Of a stretch of 64,000 nt of DNA, positions 1 through 15,937 are shown piece after piece. Below the pieces are notes generated by a model that was not told the origin of the DNA, made no database searches, and saw nothing but the letters and a program-made list of their open reading frames with translations. Position numbers and translations under genes: made by a program. Origin of the DNA: Notolepis coatsorum (taxonomy: Eukaryota; Chordata; Actinopteri; Aulopiformes; Paralepididae); NCBI GenBank assembly GCA_963971535.1, contig OZ020585.1, forward strand, positions 28,016,749-28,080,748, written 5' to 3'. The number at the start of each line of letters is the position of its first letter. Position 1 is the first letter of the stretch.

Positions 1-261
1 ACTGAATTTTCTGTACTTGCAGTGCCAATATCTGCGAGGACTTGAGTGAGTCACGCATTCAGTATTTACTGTAAAAGTGGTATTGACAGATCTTACCAGT
101 GTTGCCAGCTGGGATGTGATTCACTGTTAAAGCATGATGCACAGTAAGCGTAGCTAAAAAAGACTCTTCTTCAAACAAAGGTAATCATCTGGCAATAAAT
201 ACAACCGTATAAAGCCATCAGGCCAGTCTTATTCGAATGTCAAAAGGAATGTAGCGGTTTA
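1..261. other. Unassigned sequence, no gene seen
   Basis: No coding potential or recognisable repeat was seen in this A/T-rich stretch before the first LINE tail. Confidence 0.4.
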
Positions 262-420
262 AGACAAGATATTCCTTTATTGATCCCCTTGGGGAAATTA
301 TACATAATAACATAACATCATGGGGAGGGGAGTTACAGGTATGGACAGGGTAATAGTAGAAAGACATAAATATAGGCAATACATTTATCTGAATATAAAA
401 TAAATATGAAAAGAATATAT
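262..420 (-). repeat. LINE 3' tail fragment (antisense on +)
   Basis: The plus strand reads ATTCCTTTATTGATCCCC followed by TTGGGGAAATT and a G-rich then A/T-rich segment. The same sequence recurs at 47.9 kb, and its G-rich and A/T-rich part also recurs at 48.5 kb. Read on the minus strand it ends in AATAAAGG-type sequence, as the 3' UTR of a CR1/L2/Rex1-type LINE would. No ORF accompanies it, so it is a 5'-truncated copy. The family assignment rests on recurrence and the tail form only. Confidence 0.55.
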
Positions 421-2030
421 ATAATACATGTTATGTGTTTATAGTCTTTGTCAACTCCATCAAAAAGGGAATGCTGTGTGATTGCAATTATATCATCAAG
501 TTAACAGTTGGTTGTGAAGTTTAAATGTACCTCTAATGCATGAAGATGTACAATGTTTGAACGACTGTATTTGCTAAACATGTTGTTTTCAACCAGTACA
601 GTAGATATTCAAACGTACTGGAGTACTTACAGTACCTGTTATACTCTAGCCACATACATCAATCCATAAGTAACCCAATCGAGAGTGGAGAGGCTTGCTT
701 TGTTGGTTATGTGTATATTGAATTGTGTATCTAACAGGATGTCGGATGCCCTGTAGCGAAAGGCCAAAAAGAACAATCAGATTAGGCTTCAGTGACATCA
801 TCATCAAAACAGTTTATCGTGGCTATTACCCTGGCGGGTAAGTCGGGGTGTTTGAGGCGAGGACATGAAAGGCTTGTGACAGCACTTTCTCATTTCAAGT
901 AACTTAACCTAAACTTTCACCTCTCAGTTGTGCTATTGGCTCTATACAAAATACCTGTTGTGAGAACTTCGGCACGGTCTGTTTGTCGTTAAGTAGGCCA
1001 TGGGTGCCCTCGGGGCAATTTGATGTATTTCCTTCACACTTCTGTCAAAGTTCATAACATGTGATAGATTATCCCCTGTAGTGACTTGAAGGTCCCTCAG
1101 AGGAGGGACTTGAAGGAACTTCCAGTGAAAAGGCTTTAATCAAATTGGGTATATTGTGCTTCAGTGTCGCCCCATGATGTTGACCATTGTCGACTGCCAT
1201 ATCTCACCCAGTTCATAGGGGTTATACTGTAAGCCTCTGTAGCAATTCACAGAAACATTTCAATTTGAATGTTCATAATGTCCATTGCACTATATTGTTT
1301 ATTTGTACAGATTGAAGGCTTCAACTTCCATTGGAAAGTGTTGGTTTTTATCAAAGTTATTGTATGAATTCTGGAGAATAACGACTAAGATTAACTGGAA
1401 ATCTTAAAAAATCTCTAACAATTGCCCTTGTGTTCGAGGTTCTAACGGGACATCCTGACACACAAACTATTTCTCCTATTCCCCCTTTTATCTGCAAGTG
1501 TCCACTGAAGCTTCATGTGCTGCAATTCAAACCATGACAGTTCCTCTAGCTTCCGATATGGCTTCAGTAAAAACAAACTGAGCTTTTTAAATAACTCAAT
1601 TACACAATTAAGTGGACTACGTTATTAAAACCACTGTGACCCACATGTTGGTACTAAAGTAAACTGTGCAAGTAACTGGCTCGTTTATGTAAACACAGTG
1701 AAAAGGTCTGCCTTGCCTGCCCGGGACTTAGTACTCAGTACAGTAGCAGCAACAGCAGATCCACAAGTACTGGAGTCTATGATTAGACCCACTCAACCTT
1801 TGGAATAATAAACTTCAACTTCTGGATCGTCTTAATCTGACATTTAATCTCATCTCGATAGACCAAAGTTGGCTCATCCACTCCCAACTGTCCTCTAATG
1901 CCCTTCAAGAGCGCTAGCTGTGTTTCCAGGACCGATGGACGTGCCCAGTGTGCTTTCCAAAGTACAGGGTATAAGGCAGAGGTCCAAAACACCCATTTCT
2001 CTTGATTTCATTCCCTTTGCTGTTTTGTGT
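421..2030. other. Unassigned intergenic or intronic DNA
   Basis: Only short ORFs without recognisable domains occur here (longest about 69 codons). No RNA gene, CpG-rich promoter or clear repeat was seen. Confidence 0.4.
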
Positions 2031-2761
2031 TAAAGGGCTATTTCACTTTAGTAGAATTTTCAGACGTCTTACCTCTATCTAAGGTCATCTACAATTAAGC
2101 TAGTGACCACCGCTGGCCCTGTTGTCCGCTGTCAACACCACCGTTCCTCCCAGATGTCCTCTCATTCACTTCCATTCATTTTTGGGACCTAGTCTAAATA
2201 TCATACTTCTGATCCCAGCAGATTTCAATAAAACAGACAATTCTGAGTCAAAGGTGCATGTTTGTAATTTAATGTGTCTTTACAGATTTGTTACCTTTGA
2301 AAAATAAAAGCAGATACAGTCAATTTGTTAGTTTGACTGTGCTGTGTATCTTTGCCTTGCTTGGAATGTTTGGGGAGTGGTCACCATAGTTACCTGCTGC
2401 CTTGATGGAAAAGAGATTCTAAACATTCTGTGAAAAGTTGGTCAAACTACACCTCAAGTGAGAAATTGTTCCTTTACTGATCATTTGAAAATGGCAACAT
2501 TAGCTAAAAAAATTACTACATTTGACACAGAAAAATTATATATAACACCGAATAACATTGCTGTATAGTTTGTTTATACTTCAGAAGTATATTTAGACTT
2601 GGTCCTCAAAATGAATGGAATTGAATGAGGAGCCTGACACCTGGGATGAATGGTGGTGTTGACAGTGGACAGCCTGGTACAGCAGTAACTAATACTTGTA
2701 GATGATCTTAGATGGGGGTAAGACGGCTGAATCTTTCTACTAGAGTGAAATATCCCTTTAA
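2031..2761. mobile_element. TTAA-flanked long-TIR non-autonomous DNA element
   Basis: TTAA at 2031-2034 and 2758-2761 bounds an inverted repeat. The left arm (about 2031-2290) starts AAGGGCTATTTCAC and the right arm, read on the minus strand from 2761, starts AAGGGATATTTCAC. The arms stay alignable for roughly 200 bp or more, including shared GTCTTACC and CTGTCAACACCACC blocks. There is no transposase ORF. A TTAA target is typical of piggyBac-like transposition, so a piggyBac-type MITE is the likeliest class, but the superfamily is inferred from the target alone. Confidence 0.7.
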
Positions 2762-3089
2762 CAGCTACATTATTGTCTAGAATTCCTTGCCATACTGTAG
2801 CTGACCCCCTATTAATGTTTGGTTCGTCTGTGGGGTCTCTTTTCAGTTAATTTCACAATTCAAAAGTTCTGATGCCAAAGTCATCAGTTTATCATTATTT
2901 CTGTGTGATTGGCAGTTGTATATATTTAGACAGTTTATTCAGGTGGAAGTGTCAACAGAATCTAACTGTAAGAGAGGTAATAGCACACAAACCACACCAA
3001 CATAATGTGGTATCTTATATTCATCAGGAGCTACAGTAGTTTTCTTGCTCACATTAAATCAAAAGTCAAACAGAAAGGGTAAATTCACA

Positions 3090-3470
3090 ATTTCTGAACC
3101 CTAGCCATATTCCCTACTTAGTGACGTTGTCGATCAGTAGAGTCCTCTCTCAGCACATTCCATGCTATTCTTCATACCGGACACCCGCAGCTCCGCCTAG
3201 TTAGCCACAAATCCATGCAAAGTCAATAGGGCCATGTCACACACTGTGCAAGCCCTGAAATCAACGCTGAAACCTACTCCAACGTTTCCCCAAAGTAGAT
3301 TTCAGAGTTGACTTCAAGGCTTGTAACAGACAGGAGCGTGTGGCCCCATTGACGTTGCATCAGTTTGTGGCCAACCAGTATCCAGTATGAAAAGCAGTAC
3401 GGACTGCGCTGAGAAAGAACTCGACCGATCAACAACGTTATTGGTAAATTGAGATAAGGGCTATGGTTCC
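3090..3470. repeat. Decayed foldback repeat
   Basis: Two arms are imperfect inverted copies. The left arm, about 3090-3230, holds GAACCCTAGCCATA, TCGATCAGTAGAG and CTCTCAGC. The right arm, about 3335-3470, holds their complements, including GCGCTGAGAAAG, TCGACCGATC and GGGCTATGGTTCC. The centre has a further CCCATTGACGTTG / CAAAGTCAATAGGG pairing. No clean target duplication was found, so the boundaries are approximate. It is probably an old foldback MITE. Confidence 0.55.
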
Positions 3471-5443
3471 AAACCTTTTAGATTAGATTATAGATTATAC
3501 CAGATCTCTGCTGCACATACTGTATCTCCCCTACCCCGTGTTCCCTTCTAATTGTCTCTGAAGCAGCACAGTCAGAAAGTCCCACAGAGATCAAACAGAG
3601 AGGGAATATCTACATCAGCCCAGCACCAAAAAAAAAAGTCCACTCTATCATTTCCTGCAGCTGCACGACAACCTAATGATAATTGGTCCGGGGGAGAAGT
3701 CGTGAGATAGGTCCACCTCTGCATTTTGTTGACATAAAATGGGAAATTCGTTGCCATGTTTATTTGCTCCCGTAATGTCTAACAACTGAAGAAATACATG
3801 CCGCCCCAGAGCCGGTCCGGAGTAATCAGGGTGTATTCTGTTTGTCACGCATCAGTGCCTCTGAGAGAGAGGGGAACTACACTGGAGCTTGGTCCAGCTG
3901 GAGACATGTCCCGGGTGCTGCTCCTGACAGCCTGGGACAGCCTGCTTACAGCACGACACCGCTGCTTACCCCGCTCCGGTCATGATGGCAACAAGCGGTA
4001 CTGTAGAATGTAAATATTTAACGCAAAACTATACATTTGTAATAGTATGAAATTACTGATGGACGCTACATGGACTTTTTTTTTATTTTTTTTTTTTTGA
4101 GCTGCCTGTTGAATAAACTTCAGTGGCTGTTCTCTTTGAGTGAAGTAGTAACTCTTTTTTCCCAATGGGTTCTGTATAATGTTTGTTTACATAATGATCA
4201 ATGGGTTTGCGAGAGTAGCAATCCTTTACAAATTACGCACGAGTGCTTTACCGCGCCGCACCCGCGCTCAGCTGGTTTCGATGCTGCGGGATGGGTATCT
4301 TGGGACAGCTTCTTGGACGACTGTGAAAGGGCTCTGGAGGCGGTCTGGTCTGGTGCTCTGTGGGTGGGAACATGCACTAGTGTCCTCAGGAACCCAAAAA
4401 GCAACCCTTATGGTAGTGGAAGAAGCTGGCCTCGACCCCCGCGCGCCCACGGCACAGTGGTCCAACGGCGCCTGTCGGCTCGGCCCCGAAACACCATTTC
4501 TACACCAGATGTATTCCTAAGATTTGCTCGTACAACAACTTCAAAGTTGGAGCTGATTGTTTTGGATTGTATGATTATTTAATGCCGGCGTCTTTTTTTT
4601 CTTTTATTTCTGGGGGGAAAGATATTATCATTCAACCACACTTATTTAATTGCAGCAATTGGAGCCACTCTAATTGGGCCCCGGCTTTCATCCGTAATGG
4701 TAATGATTGTGAGATTGAGCTTGTGCTGAGCAGTCTAGTCTGATGAGTAGGAGGAGACCTCAACAGCAACAAGACCGTTTCACCTTCCCATTCAGTCCTG
4801 AAGTAAAGCTTGTGTGTTTTCTCCCCAGGAGGTAAACTACGATACACATCAGTAGAAAACGAATGTAATTTTTCATGTGACATTTTTATAAATGTCAAAT
4901 CCTGTGTGTACTCACATTGTTCTGTCTCCATCTTGATGTCCGTGCTTGATTGGATCTTTGTAATGGGAGGGCTGGACTGGAAAACGAGTAAACAGCACAT
5001 GCCTGTTCACAATGTCAGCACGCTTTGTCAGAGCAGCGCAGACATTTAAAGAGCATCTTATCGTGTTGATTTAAGCAATTAAACATGAAGTTGCCCTCCG
5101 CAAGCTCCCACTGCCCTGTATCGTCTTAATGATTATCTACACAGCCTTATCCTCAAAGCCTTCTGGCCTGATAAAGTGCTCTTATCATGGTCATTACGTG
5201 GTTAACTGTCTGGCTGTTTAAAAAAAAATATTTGGATGTTTGGATTTGGGGAAATGTTTTGGGTAGTCCTATCTTGCCTTTCATGTATTTGGGTATGGTC
5301 ATTTAGAAATGCTTGAGGGGTACATTATTTTAAACAAAGTAATTTGTGCACCTCACCAAAATCTTTCTGGATTACTGTACCAAGTCTGCACGCCAGTGCT
5401 TTAACCGAGGAATGGCAATTGTCCTTTAGGTCTTAAAACTGGT
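3471..5443. other. Unassigned DNA with T-rich tract
   Basis: This holds a long T-rich run near 4077-4099 and several short overlapping ORFs around 4.07-5.05 kb (longest 170 codons). Their translations lack recognisable domains, and competing ORFs on both strands at 4.2-4.5 kb argue for GC-rich chance ORFs. No gene is called. Confidence 0.35.
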
Positions 5444-5885
5444 TAGGGCTGACCCCTATTAGTCGATTAGTCGACTAATCGGTCGAAAGGAGCCGTAGTC
5501 GACTGCCAACCTCGTAGTCGAATACAAAGAAATCCAAAAGAAAAGAGGCCTAGAAGCGTGGCTAACGCTAATGGCACGCATACAAGAGGCTAACTGCCTA
5601 CGAAAACAGGCACAGAGGCACTGAAAGAGGATTTCACCCATCTAATGAACACACTAGACTAGACAAATATCAAGATGTATCCATCAGTGGACCAATTGCA
5701 TGCTTTTGCAGAGGACAAGAAGCCTTCAGTCAACTCCTTCAGACATTAAGCACCCCCACCGCAAATAAAATAAAATAAAAAACACATATTATATATATAT
5801 ATATTTTTATTTTTTTTGGTCGACTAACGGCAAATTTTGGCCAATCATAGTCGACTATCCAAATCATTAGTCGGGGACAGCCCTG
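5444..5885. mobile_element. hAT-type MITE
   Basis: The left terminus reads TAGGGCTGACCCC and the right terminus, on the minus strand, reads CAGGGCTGTCCCCGACTAA. Inside are repeated TAGTCGAC motifs in both arms. AACTGGT abuts both ends, consistent with an 8-bp hAT target duplication that has one change or slippage. No transposase is present. There is an A/T-rich core at about 5760-5815. Confidence 0.8.
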
Positions 5886-8800
5886 AACTGGTCATCAAAT
5901 ATGGTTTAATTTTACGTTTATCATATGTTGGTGGCACAAATTGGCAAACCACCGGTTGATAATTACCAATTGATTAATTATTTACAATGAATTACGTGAT
6001 TGGCTCAAATCGGATTGCTAGGAACACAACACTGAGTGACATTCACAGTATTGGGTCGATGGCGTGGGACTCCTTCCACCGGCGTGATCAAAGGACAAGT
6101 TTTAATTCCCCCCCCCGTGAGAAGTCTCTACTGGTGGGTGGACTGTGGTGGTGAAGGGGACAATGGCATGTGCTCACTAATATTCTACCTACAGTATGTG
6201 GCTGCGATCCTTTGCCCCCAAGTCAACCACGTCCAGATCGCGATCTAATCAAATGTGACAAAGCATTTGCTTTGGGAGAGATGGGGTGTGTGATCTGGAT
6301 TCTGCCCGTGCCAACAGGGAGCTGTTTTGACAAGGTTTATCACTTTCATCACCAGGTAATTTATACACAACCCCCAGCCTCTACTGGACCACTATCTGCC
6401 CCAAAGAATGCTGGTAGCTGGATTTCTCACCTTCTACTGAATAGGAGGGTGGAAAAAACCCCTTCACTTTATCTTTGGCCCTTATTGCGGGCAACTCCTT
6501 GCAGATTATACCCAGGCTGTGACTGCCTCTGCAGAGGAACCATCACCTGCATAGTGATGCAGAGGCCAAGGAATTTGTAAATCATCATCTTTAGAATAAA
6601 ATAAACTTTGCCCACGCAGCTCCGATGGAAAACTAGATGGCTCCTGGGAATTCCGCGGTTTTGCAATCCTTATCTGTTTGAATCGTTTAGTTTTTTTCCC
6701 TGTAGTAGTCAGATTCTGACATGTTAACACCTATCACACGATTTCACCGCTGCATGCAACGCGGTGACATTGGAAGGAATTTGAAACTAATCACAACATG
6801 GAGAACAGAACGCCTGCCTTGCTCAGGCATCCCACCCCAGACACACTAGAGGATCTGCCCTGATACAACCCTCTGGCTGTACATCATGCTGTCTGTCAGA
6901 GCAACTCGCTCACTGGCTTCCATGAAAGTGACCAACTTGAGTGTAAACGTTAATATAGTGGAGAAGGTTCCAAAAACACCACAACGAGAGTCTGCGATTA
7001 AAATGCACACAAAAATAATAACGTGCACGGACCGGCCATGACAGCAAATGTGCGTGACATGTAACCCCACCCCCCATAGTCACCTTCTCCCCATACTGTA
7101 TGGAATATCTTTATGATCTACACAAAAATGCGCTAAGCTGCCTAGTAATCATTGTGCAATACAGATGTTTTCATAGTGCAATGTTATCATAACGGCATCT
7201 GAGAGCCTCCGCCCCTTGTTTCAACATTAACAAAGCCCTATTACACACACATTACAGGTAAGTTCAATTACAGCGTGGCGCCAGCCTTCCTCAAGGCTGA
7301 CCTTTTAGAATAACTAGAAAAATCTACAAAGGTAATGTCATTTTGTCAATATGTGGCCAGCCATTTGCATCTAATGATTTTCCTAAGCAAGAAGGACAAC
7401 AGATTGAACTTGTGCCTAATGGACATATATTAGGCCTGTAGAACGACTGCGGGACTGGTATATTTGCATCCACTCTACTATAGTGCAGTTGAGACATGTT
7501 CTCATTTCTGTATACTTAAATTTGGAAGAACATACTGCCCAAGGCTCCACATCAATTTGACACCAATCGTGCGCTCACACAGTTTTATTTCAATGAAAAC
7601 TATTATCAGTTATTTGTTACTGTGGTTCTAGCAGATTGTCTTCAATTTCTCGATAGATTACTTTTAAACGTTAGCATTCGCAAGACGTCCACTACATTTC
7701 AGATCTGTTCACCACAGGGTAATGAGACTGAATCCTATGGAATTCTGCGAGGAATGCATGTTAACATATAATATAGAAAAGTATCAAAGAGGGAGAGACA
7801 ACCGAGAAAACCATCTACTAATGTTCTGCCCATGTTCCTGTCAGTCTGCCTGCTTTGGTTAAACAGCGTTGGCGAGCGCCACTGTGCTCAAGCATTAGAA
7901 AGGATATCCTACACACATGTTTATTATATATCGAATTGAAAAATATCACGAGGAAAAAATAAACGAAAACCTAAAATACAGCCACATGAGATTGTGTTCA
8001 TCGCTTTCTCTGTCTTCTTAAACTAAAGAGCAGTTCCAAAAAGCCACCCACACTCCAGACAGCAGCCAATCTCTAACCAGCGCCTATTTATGGGTTAAGC
8101 TACCGCCAGTTATTCCTCTGACAGTGAAAAAAAGCCCATTGAATGTGCAAGTCATCCATCATTCCCAAGCCAATGCCTTCAAAACAGAAATGAGAAGACT
8201 ATGATTTGGTAACACACTTTGCTTGGATTGGCTTCAACGATTACACATTCGACTTCCTTTTCAGACTATAAATCCATGCTATATTTGTTTTAAATGTTCC
8301 TCCAAACTGAGGTCTCTCCTTATGCAATAGAATGCAGTCATTTTGACAAAGCGATGTGATTCGGGATGTCGGCTTGCATGAGAATATTTACTTCAGATAT
8401 GCGCAGTATGCGAGAGCGCTGCCTGGCGTGCGTGTGGACACCCGACCAAAGACGACGTCATGAACTCCCCTTCACCTGCGCGCACCGCTGCTCATGCAAA
8501 GAGAGATGCGGTGGCCCATACTGTGCCTGCTTTGATCACAATTAACTAATAGTCTCCCTGCTTTCCTCAGGTATGAAAACATTTTCACTTTATCAGTGCG
8601 AAATCAGCCCGGTAGTCAAAAGGGCTTCTATACAGCAGGTTCACAGCCAAAACATAGGACGAATTGCTCTCTTTGTCTGGCTACGAATCCCACTGTGATA
8701 CCAAAACCACTTTGTGATTTACGACCCACTGAGCCAATCATGGCGGCCATTGTCGCAGCTGTAAGTATCCTCAGCCTCAGACTTTGGCAGCCATATTGTT

Positions 8801-9199
8801 ATGGTAACCCACCGTAGTCCGAGGCATCACTATTGAGCTTTGCATGGGTTGAAGGAGTTCTTTCATTGGTTTCGATAGTATGAAAATGCATTATTAATGA
8901 CGGCCAGAGAAGAGCTGTGTCATCAGGGCGGCGGATCACCGTCCAGGAGGACCCCTTCGCTGTTGCTATGGACGCAAAGCGTGTTTCTGTGAGGGATGAT
9001 CTGGCCTGTTTCTACAAGCCATTCCCTTCAAGTGAACGACGTGTCCCTGGGCTGCAATAAGTCACTGCACTGTTTGGCTCAGAGGAGATTTATGGGTCTT
9101 GTTGCTGACCAGTCTCACAACGCAGACACAGATTCATGCAGGAGAGCAGGAGGTTAACCTGCTCACACATGACACCCACGTTGTCTGCACCAGTAGCTA
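5886..9199. other. Unassigned, low-repeat DNA
   Basis: No recognisable coding exon, RNA gene or terminal-repeat element was seen. ORFs are short (up to about 136 codons) and overlap on both strands. A short C-run lies near 6110. Confidence 0.35.
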
Positions 9200-9568
9200 T
9201 CATATTACATCTATATTTATTTATTTTCTTAATTGATTTGATTCATTCATCCATCATAATTCTCTTTCATTTTATTTATTAATTTCATCTCATTTCTATA
9301 CAGTATATAGGTAGCATTACATCCATACTGTCCTTATACCTGTATCACTGTAAATATTATACTACAACTCTGGACATATCTGATTAACACTACACTCAGT
9401 AGCACTCATTTGTATATTTTGTACCCAGTTGAATCACTTGTACATTATATATTAATGTTGCACTTTACTGTTACATTTGCACTCTGGTTTGATGACAAAC
9501 TTCTTTGTTCTGTACTTGTGCTGTATAATGACAATACATTTGAATCTAATATAATCTAATATAGAACT
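9200..9568 (+). repeat. LINE 3' tail
   Basis: A 5'-truncated tail ends in TGCACTTTACTGTTACATTT, GCACTCTGG, then TAATGACAATACATTTGAAT and a short TCTAATATAA-type tandem terminus. Nearly the same string recurs at 54.9-55.47 kb. Ending in a short tandem repeat after a TGACAATA motif is usual for CR1/L2/Rex1-type LINEs. There is no coding sequence, so the exact family is inferred. Confidence 0.6.
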
Positions 9569-9686
9569 CCACTGATGATCAAACAAAGCAACATCCTTCA
9601 GACTCAGTTGAACTTTTACCTAATTATTCAGGCGTCCATCGTGGGATCAGCACACTATTTTCTATATTTTGCCTTATGCAGAGTGT

Positions 9687-12623
<2,937 letters not shown>

Positions 12624-12956
12624 TTAAAGGAGCATGCCAACATCGTCTCCAGAGTTAAACAAGATGATAGATACCAATTCGGTGCGTTCAGTAGAAAGCT
12701 ATCCGGCTGCACGCTAGCCTAGCTTAGCACAATGAATGGAAGCGGATGAGAACTGGTTAGCCTAGGCATTGGCCAACTAACACCTCTCCCGGAGTTTTAA
12801 GCTAGGCTAGCCGCTTCTCATCCGCTTCCATTCATCGTGCTAAGCCACCCTAGCATGCTCTCTACTGAACGCACAGAGAGGAAATTGGTATCTATCTTCT
12901 TGTCTGACTGCAGAGAAGATGGTAAAATGTCCCACAATGTTGGCGTGTTCCTTTAA
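12624..12956. mobile_element. TTAA-flanked palindromic MITE (copy 1)
   Basis: TTAA at 12624-12627 and 12953-12956 bounds a foldback. The outer arms read AAGGAGCATGCCAACAT on one side and AAGGAACACGCCAACATTG on the complementary side. The inner arms contain AATGAATGGAAGCGGATGAG and its near-complement. The same family recurs at 36.99-37.30 kb. There is no ORF. A piggyBac-like target preference is inferred from TTAA. Confidence 0.8.
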
Positions 12957-14690
12957 GAATGGCTCCCTGACCGCCACCTTTTCCAGTGTACACCTTCATT
13001 AAAAAATACTTTTATGTGGAATCCGGGATGGCTGGGGAGAATGGAAAAGACATGCTTAAGTAGACTCCACTTCATTACTAAACCTATAGGTCACATTTAA
13101 TTGCACTTGCATTAATCTGTTTTATTTCAGCTAATGAGTGCTCCCATAAATTTAACTATAGGTGAGGAATTTTTATTACGTTCAGCGATCTTTTGATCAG
13201 GTGCTGAAGTTGTTCGGGGGCAAAGCGAGTCGGAGGATCTTTACTGTGTACAGTACAGTGTCCTATTACACAACGGTTTGATTTTCACCTCTCATTAGGA
13301 ATTCACCATCGCAAGGAAAGGCTGCCTGTGTCAGATGCAGAGAGGTTTGCAGTGGGCTTGATTTAGGGGCCCTTGAGGGCCAAATAAAATTGGCAAAAGT
13401 AATCTTAAAAATACTTACTTGCTGCATATTATACGTTCAATAAATTTGGGGAGGTCGAACAGATATACTTGCGGATATTATCTACTTACTAGCCATTCAT
13501 TTTATTTATCAATGGTGTTATTGATAATTATTTTAAACATTTGAAAACTTTGTCTCTGGTCATTTGATTTGAAAGGCATATTGACGTTGTCATATTTACA
13601 TTCCCTATACATGTCAAATTCTGGTGGTTAGGGTTAAGATTGCATTTTTGTATTTGGGATATACAGTTCACACATCTTGTGAAGATGCTGAAAAGACACC
13701 ACCTTTTGGTAACCCGTCAGAACAGGTTCCGGTAGCCTATGCTTCTTAAAGTGGTAATCGGCAAGATCCTCATTTCTGATTATTATGGCAACATCTATTG
13801 GTGATAAGTGATCATTGCTGTTGGGTTTTTGCACTGTATTGACTTGATTTCCATCTTGAAAACTATACTGAGTTAATCTTCTATTCATTCCAAACAAACT
13901 GCTGTTGCTGCTGGTGACGTATTTCGTATCACTTCCTGTGTGTCGGATGCTTTTCCTGAGAATGTCCTACCAGACACCACAGTTTAAAGCAGCAAATGTA
14001 AAAGCATTCACAAACTGGGTCTAGGTAGAATCACTATTGTGTTATATCATAATCGATATATACATTTATAGATACTTATTTATATGAAACTGTTTAGATT
14101 ATTAAAGATTATTCCTTTAACAGAAGTTCAATATATTACTATTGACGGATTGGAGAACTTGTTGGCTCTGCAACCCTCCTCAGGCAAGTCGTTTCGGAGC
14201 ATATACACATCAATGAGAGCACCAGCGATTCACTCACTCAATTAAATACATGGAATGTGGATGTTAAAAGAGAACAATCTCATTTCACCAAAGACACAGT
14301 GTACATATGGATCATCTGCCGGGTCAAACACGGTACCTTCCCAGACTCCCAGACACGTCGTCTCAGTCTGTGAACCCTGGTGTTCCTCCAGCCCATTGAC
14401 TCCGGGAACGCTTCGGCCAGAACCGAGCATGTTCTCAAAACAAACACTGCAACCTGCACAGGAGTCCAGACCCCAGAGCTGAAGGGCTACGCACATATGG
14501 ATCGCCTCTGACAGCTGTTTCCTGTTATGTAACGACACACAGCTGCCATTTCCAAGAGAGAGAGCATCTTGGTGTTGTAGACATTTCCGAGGGTCAAGGG
14601 GAAGAAAAATAATGCAGCTTTAATAGTGGCCAACAACAGACCACCAAGGTTTCCGGCCTTCAGCATGCAATGTTAAGATCTGGTGATACA
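12957..14690. other. Unassigned DNA
   Basis: It contains an 87-codon minus-strand ORF (13634-13897) whose translation I do not recognise, and small ORFs on both strands at 14.24-14.54 kb. No repeat termini were found. No gene is called. Confidence 0.35.
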
Positions 14691-15163
14691 GGGGCAGCTG
14701 GGTAGCGCAGTGGACTAAGCACTCGCCTACCACTGCAGAGACTCTGGGATCAAATCCAGCTGTCAGCGGTACCTCCGGCTTGGTCAGTCGTCCCTGCTAA
14801 CACAATTGGCAGTGTTAGCAGGTGGGAAGCTGGTGGGGTATGTATCCTGGTCGTTGTAAACGGTGACTCCTACTGGTCGGTCGGGGAGCCTGTTCAACAG
14901 GGAGGGGATCTGGGGGAAATTGCGTAAACCTCCGCACGCGTTATGTTCCCCCAGTGAAACTCCTCACAGTCAGGTGAAAAGAAGCGGCTGGCGACTCCAC
15001 ATGTATCGGAGGAGGCATGTGGTAGTTCTACACCCTCCCCAGGCTCACAGTGGGGCAATGCGCGCAACGACCAGGAAGGGAACATAAAGAAACTTGGGAA
15101 TTGGCATAACGACTAAAATTGGGATGGGTGAAAAATACTGAAAACCCCAAAAAAAATAAAAAA
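14691..15163 (+). mobile_element. tRNA-derived SINE (copy 1)
   Basis: It starts GGGGCAGCTGGGTAGCGCAG, which carries a pol III A-box-like segment (GGTAGCGCAGTGG). A degenerate B box (GGGATCAAATCC) follows, then a body with CACAATTGGCAGTGTTAG, GTATCGGAGGAGGC and AATTGGGATGGG, and it ends A-rich. The flanking duplication ATCTGGTGATACA (14678-14690) versus ATCTGGTGATGCA (15164-15176) has one mismatch, as expected for LINE-mediated retroposition. Two related copies lie at 39.04-39.51 kb and 39.92-40.39 kb. Confidence 0.88.
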
Positions 15164-15489
15164 ATCTGGTGATGCACTGTAACATGACTTCACCCCGTTG
15201 TCATTCGCTAAAGATGCCCCGTCTCCTCCTATAGACCCTCTAATGAAGCTACTGTATTTAGGAGCCAAGCACCTATTGTAATTGTACGTTTCTGGCTTCT
15301 TTCTTCCGTAGTGCGTGTCTATAGCTAACACTGTCTCATCAGAAAACGTAAATAAAATACTAATCGACCACAGGAAAAAAAGGTACATAATGTACAGTGT
15401 GTCATGTTGCAGCCATAAGTAATATATGTACTTATTGTATAAGTAATATATTTACATTTCCTGTCAGCAAAAGTCCAAAACAAACAGCA

Positions 15490-15560
15490 TGACCGGGAGT
15501 CGAACTAACAATGATTGTGGTCGCAGGCGAGTGCTCTCATCACTAGACTAAGCCATCCAC
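15490..15560 (-). other. tRNA-like segment (pol III box remnant)
   Basis: On the minus strand it reads TGGCTTAGTCTAGTGATGAG (A-box-like) and, about 40 bases on, GTTCGACTCCCGG (B-box-like). A complete cloverleaf could not be drawn by eye, so this is a tRNA-derived promoter remnant inside a TIR element and not a tRNA gene. Confidence 0.5.
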
Positions 15561-15730
15561 CCACCCCGACACAAACACAGCAATATGATGATGATTCGTT
15601 TTAACACCATGGTTAAGATAGAAATGTAGGGTCATGGTTAAGGTTATGGTTAGCTTAAGGTATAACAGTGTGGTTAAGGTTAGGGTAGGGTAAGGTAATA
15701 AAGAAACTTGGTATGGGTGAGGTCAGAAAA

Positions 15731-15803
15731 GTGTGTCTCAGTAGTCTTGAGGTAAAGGCACTTGCCTCCCATGTGAGTGTCCTGGGTTTGTTCCCACAGC
15801 AGG
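15731..15803 (+). other. tRNA-like segment, degenerate
   Basis: GTGTCTCAGTAGTCTTGAGG resembles an A box and CTGGGTTTGTTCCCAC a degenerate B box, with a GCACTTGCCTCCCATGTGAG middle. Pairing is incomplete. It faces away from the other tRNA-like segment in the same element. Confidence 0.4.
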
Positions 15804-15937
15804 GGAACTCAATTGATACATTGTACATTTTACATAAATATGTAAATATATTACTTATGGCTATAACATAACGTACAATAAGTACCTTTTTCCTGTGGTC
15901 GGTAAGTTTTAAGCAAGATTGGGCTTACTGGGATCCA

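Larger units (their letters stand above)
15365..15901. mobile_element. TIR element with two tRNA-like segments and GGTTAAGG repeats
   Basis: The ends are inverted copies: CGACCACAGG at 15365-15374 and CCTGTGGTCG at 15892-15901, with further paired blocks AAAAAGGTAC and GCCATAAGTAATATAT. Between the arms are a minus-strand tRNA-like segment (about 15490-15560), a stretch of GGTTAAGGTTAGGGTA-type repeats (about 15640-15700) and a plus-strand tRNA-like segment (about 15731-15803). No transposase and no clean target duplication were found. The composition resembles the MULE-like element at 29.69-30.40 kb. Confidence 0.65.

Noticed and set aside
4070-4582. 170-codon plus-strand ORF starting with a Phe-rich stretch
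   Set aside because: The start is a T-run, competing ORFs exist on both strands in the same GC-rich patch, and no domain is recognisable.
13634-13897. 87-codon minus-strand ORF as a host exon
   Set aside because: The translation was not recognised, and no splice context or conservation can be judged from the sequence alone.
15490-15560. Functional tRNA gene
   Set aside because: A and B boxes are recognisable but no complete cloverleaf with paired acceptor and anticodon stems could be drawn by eye.
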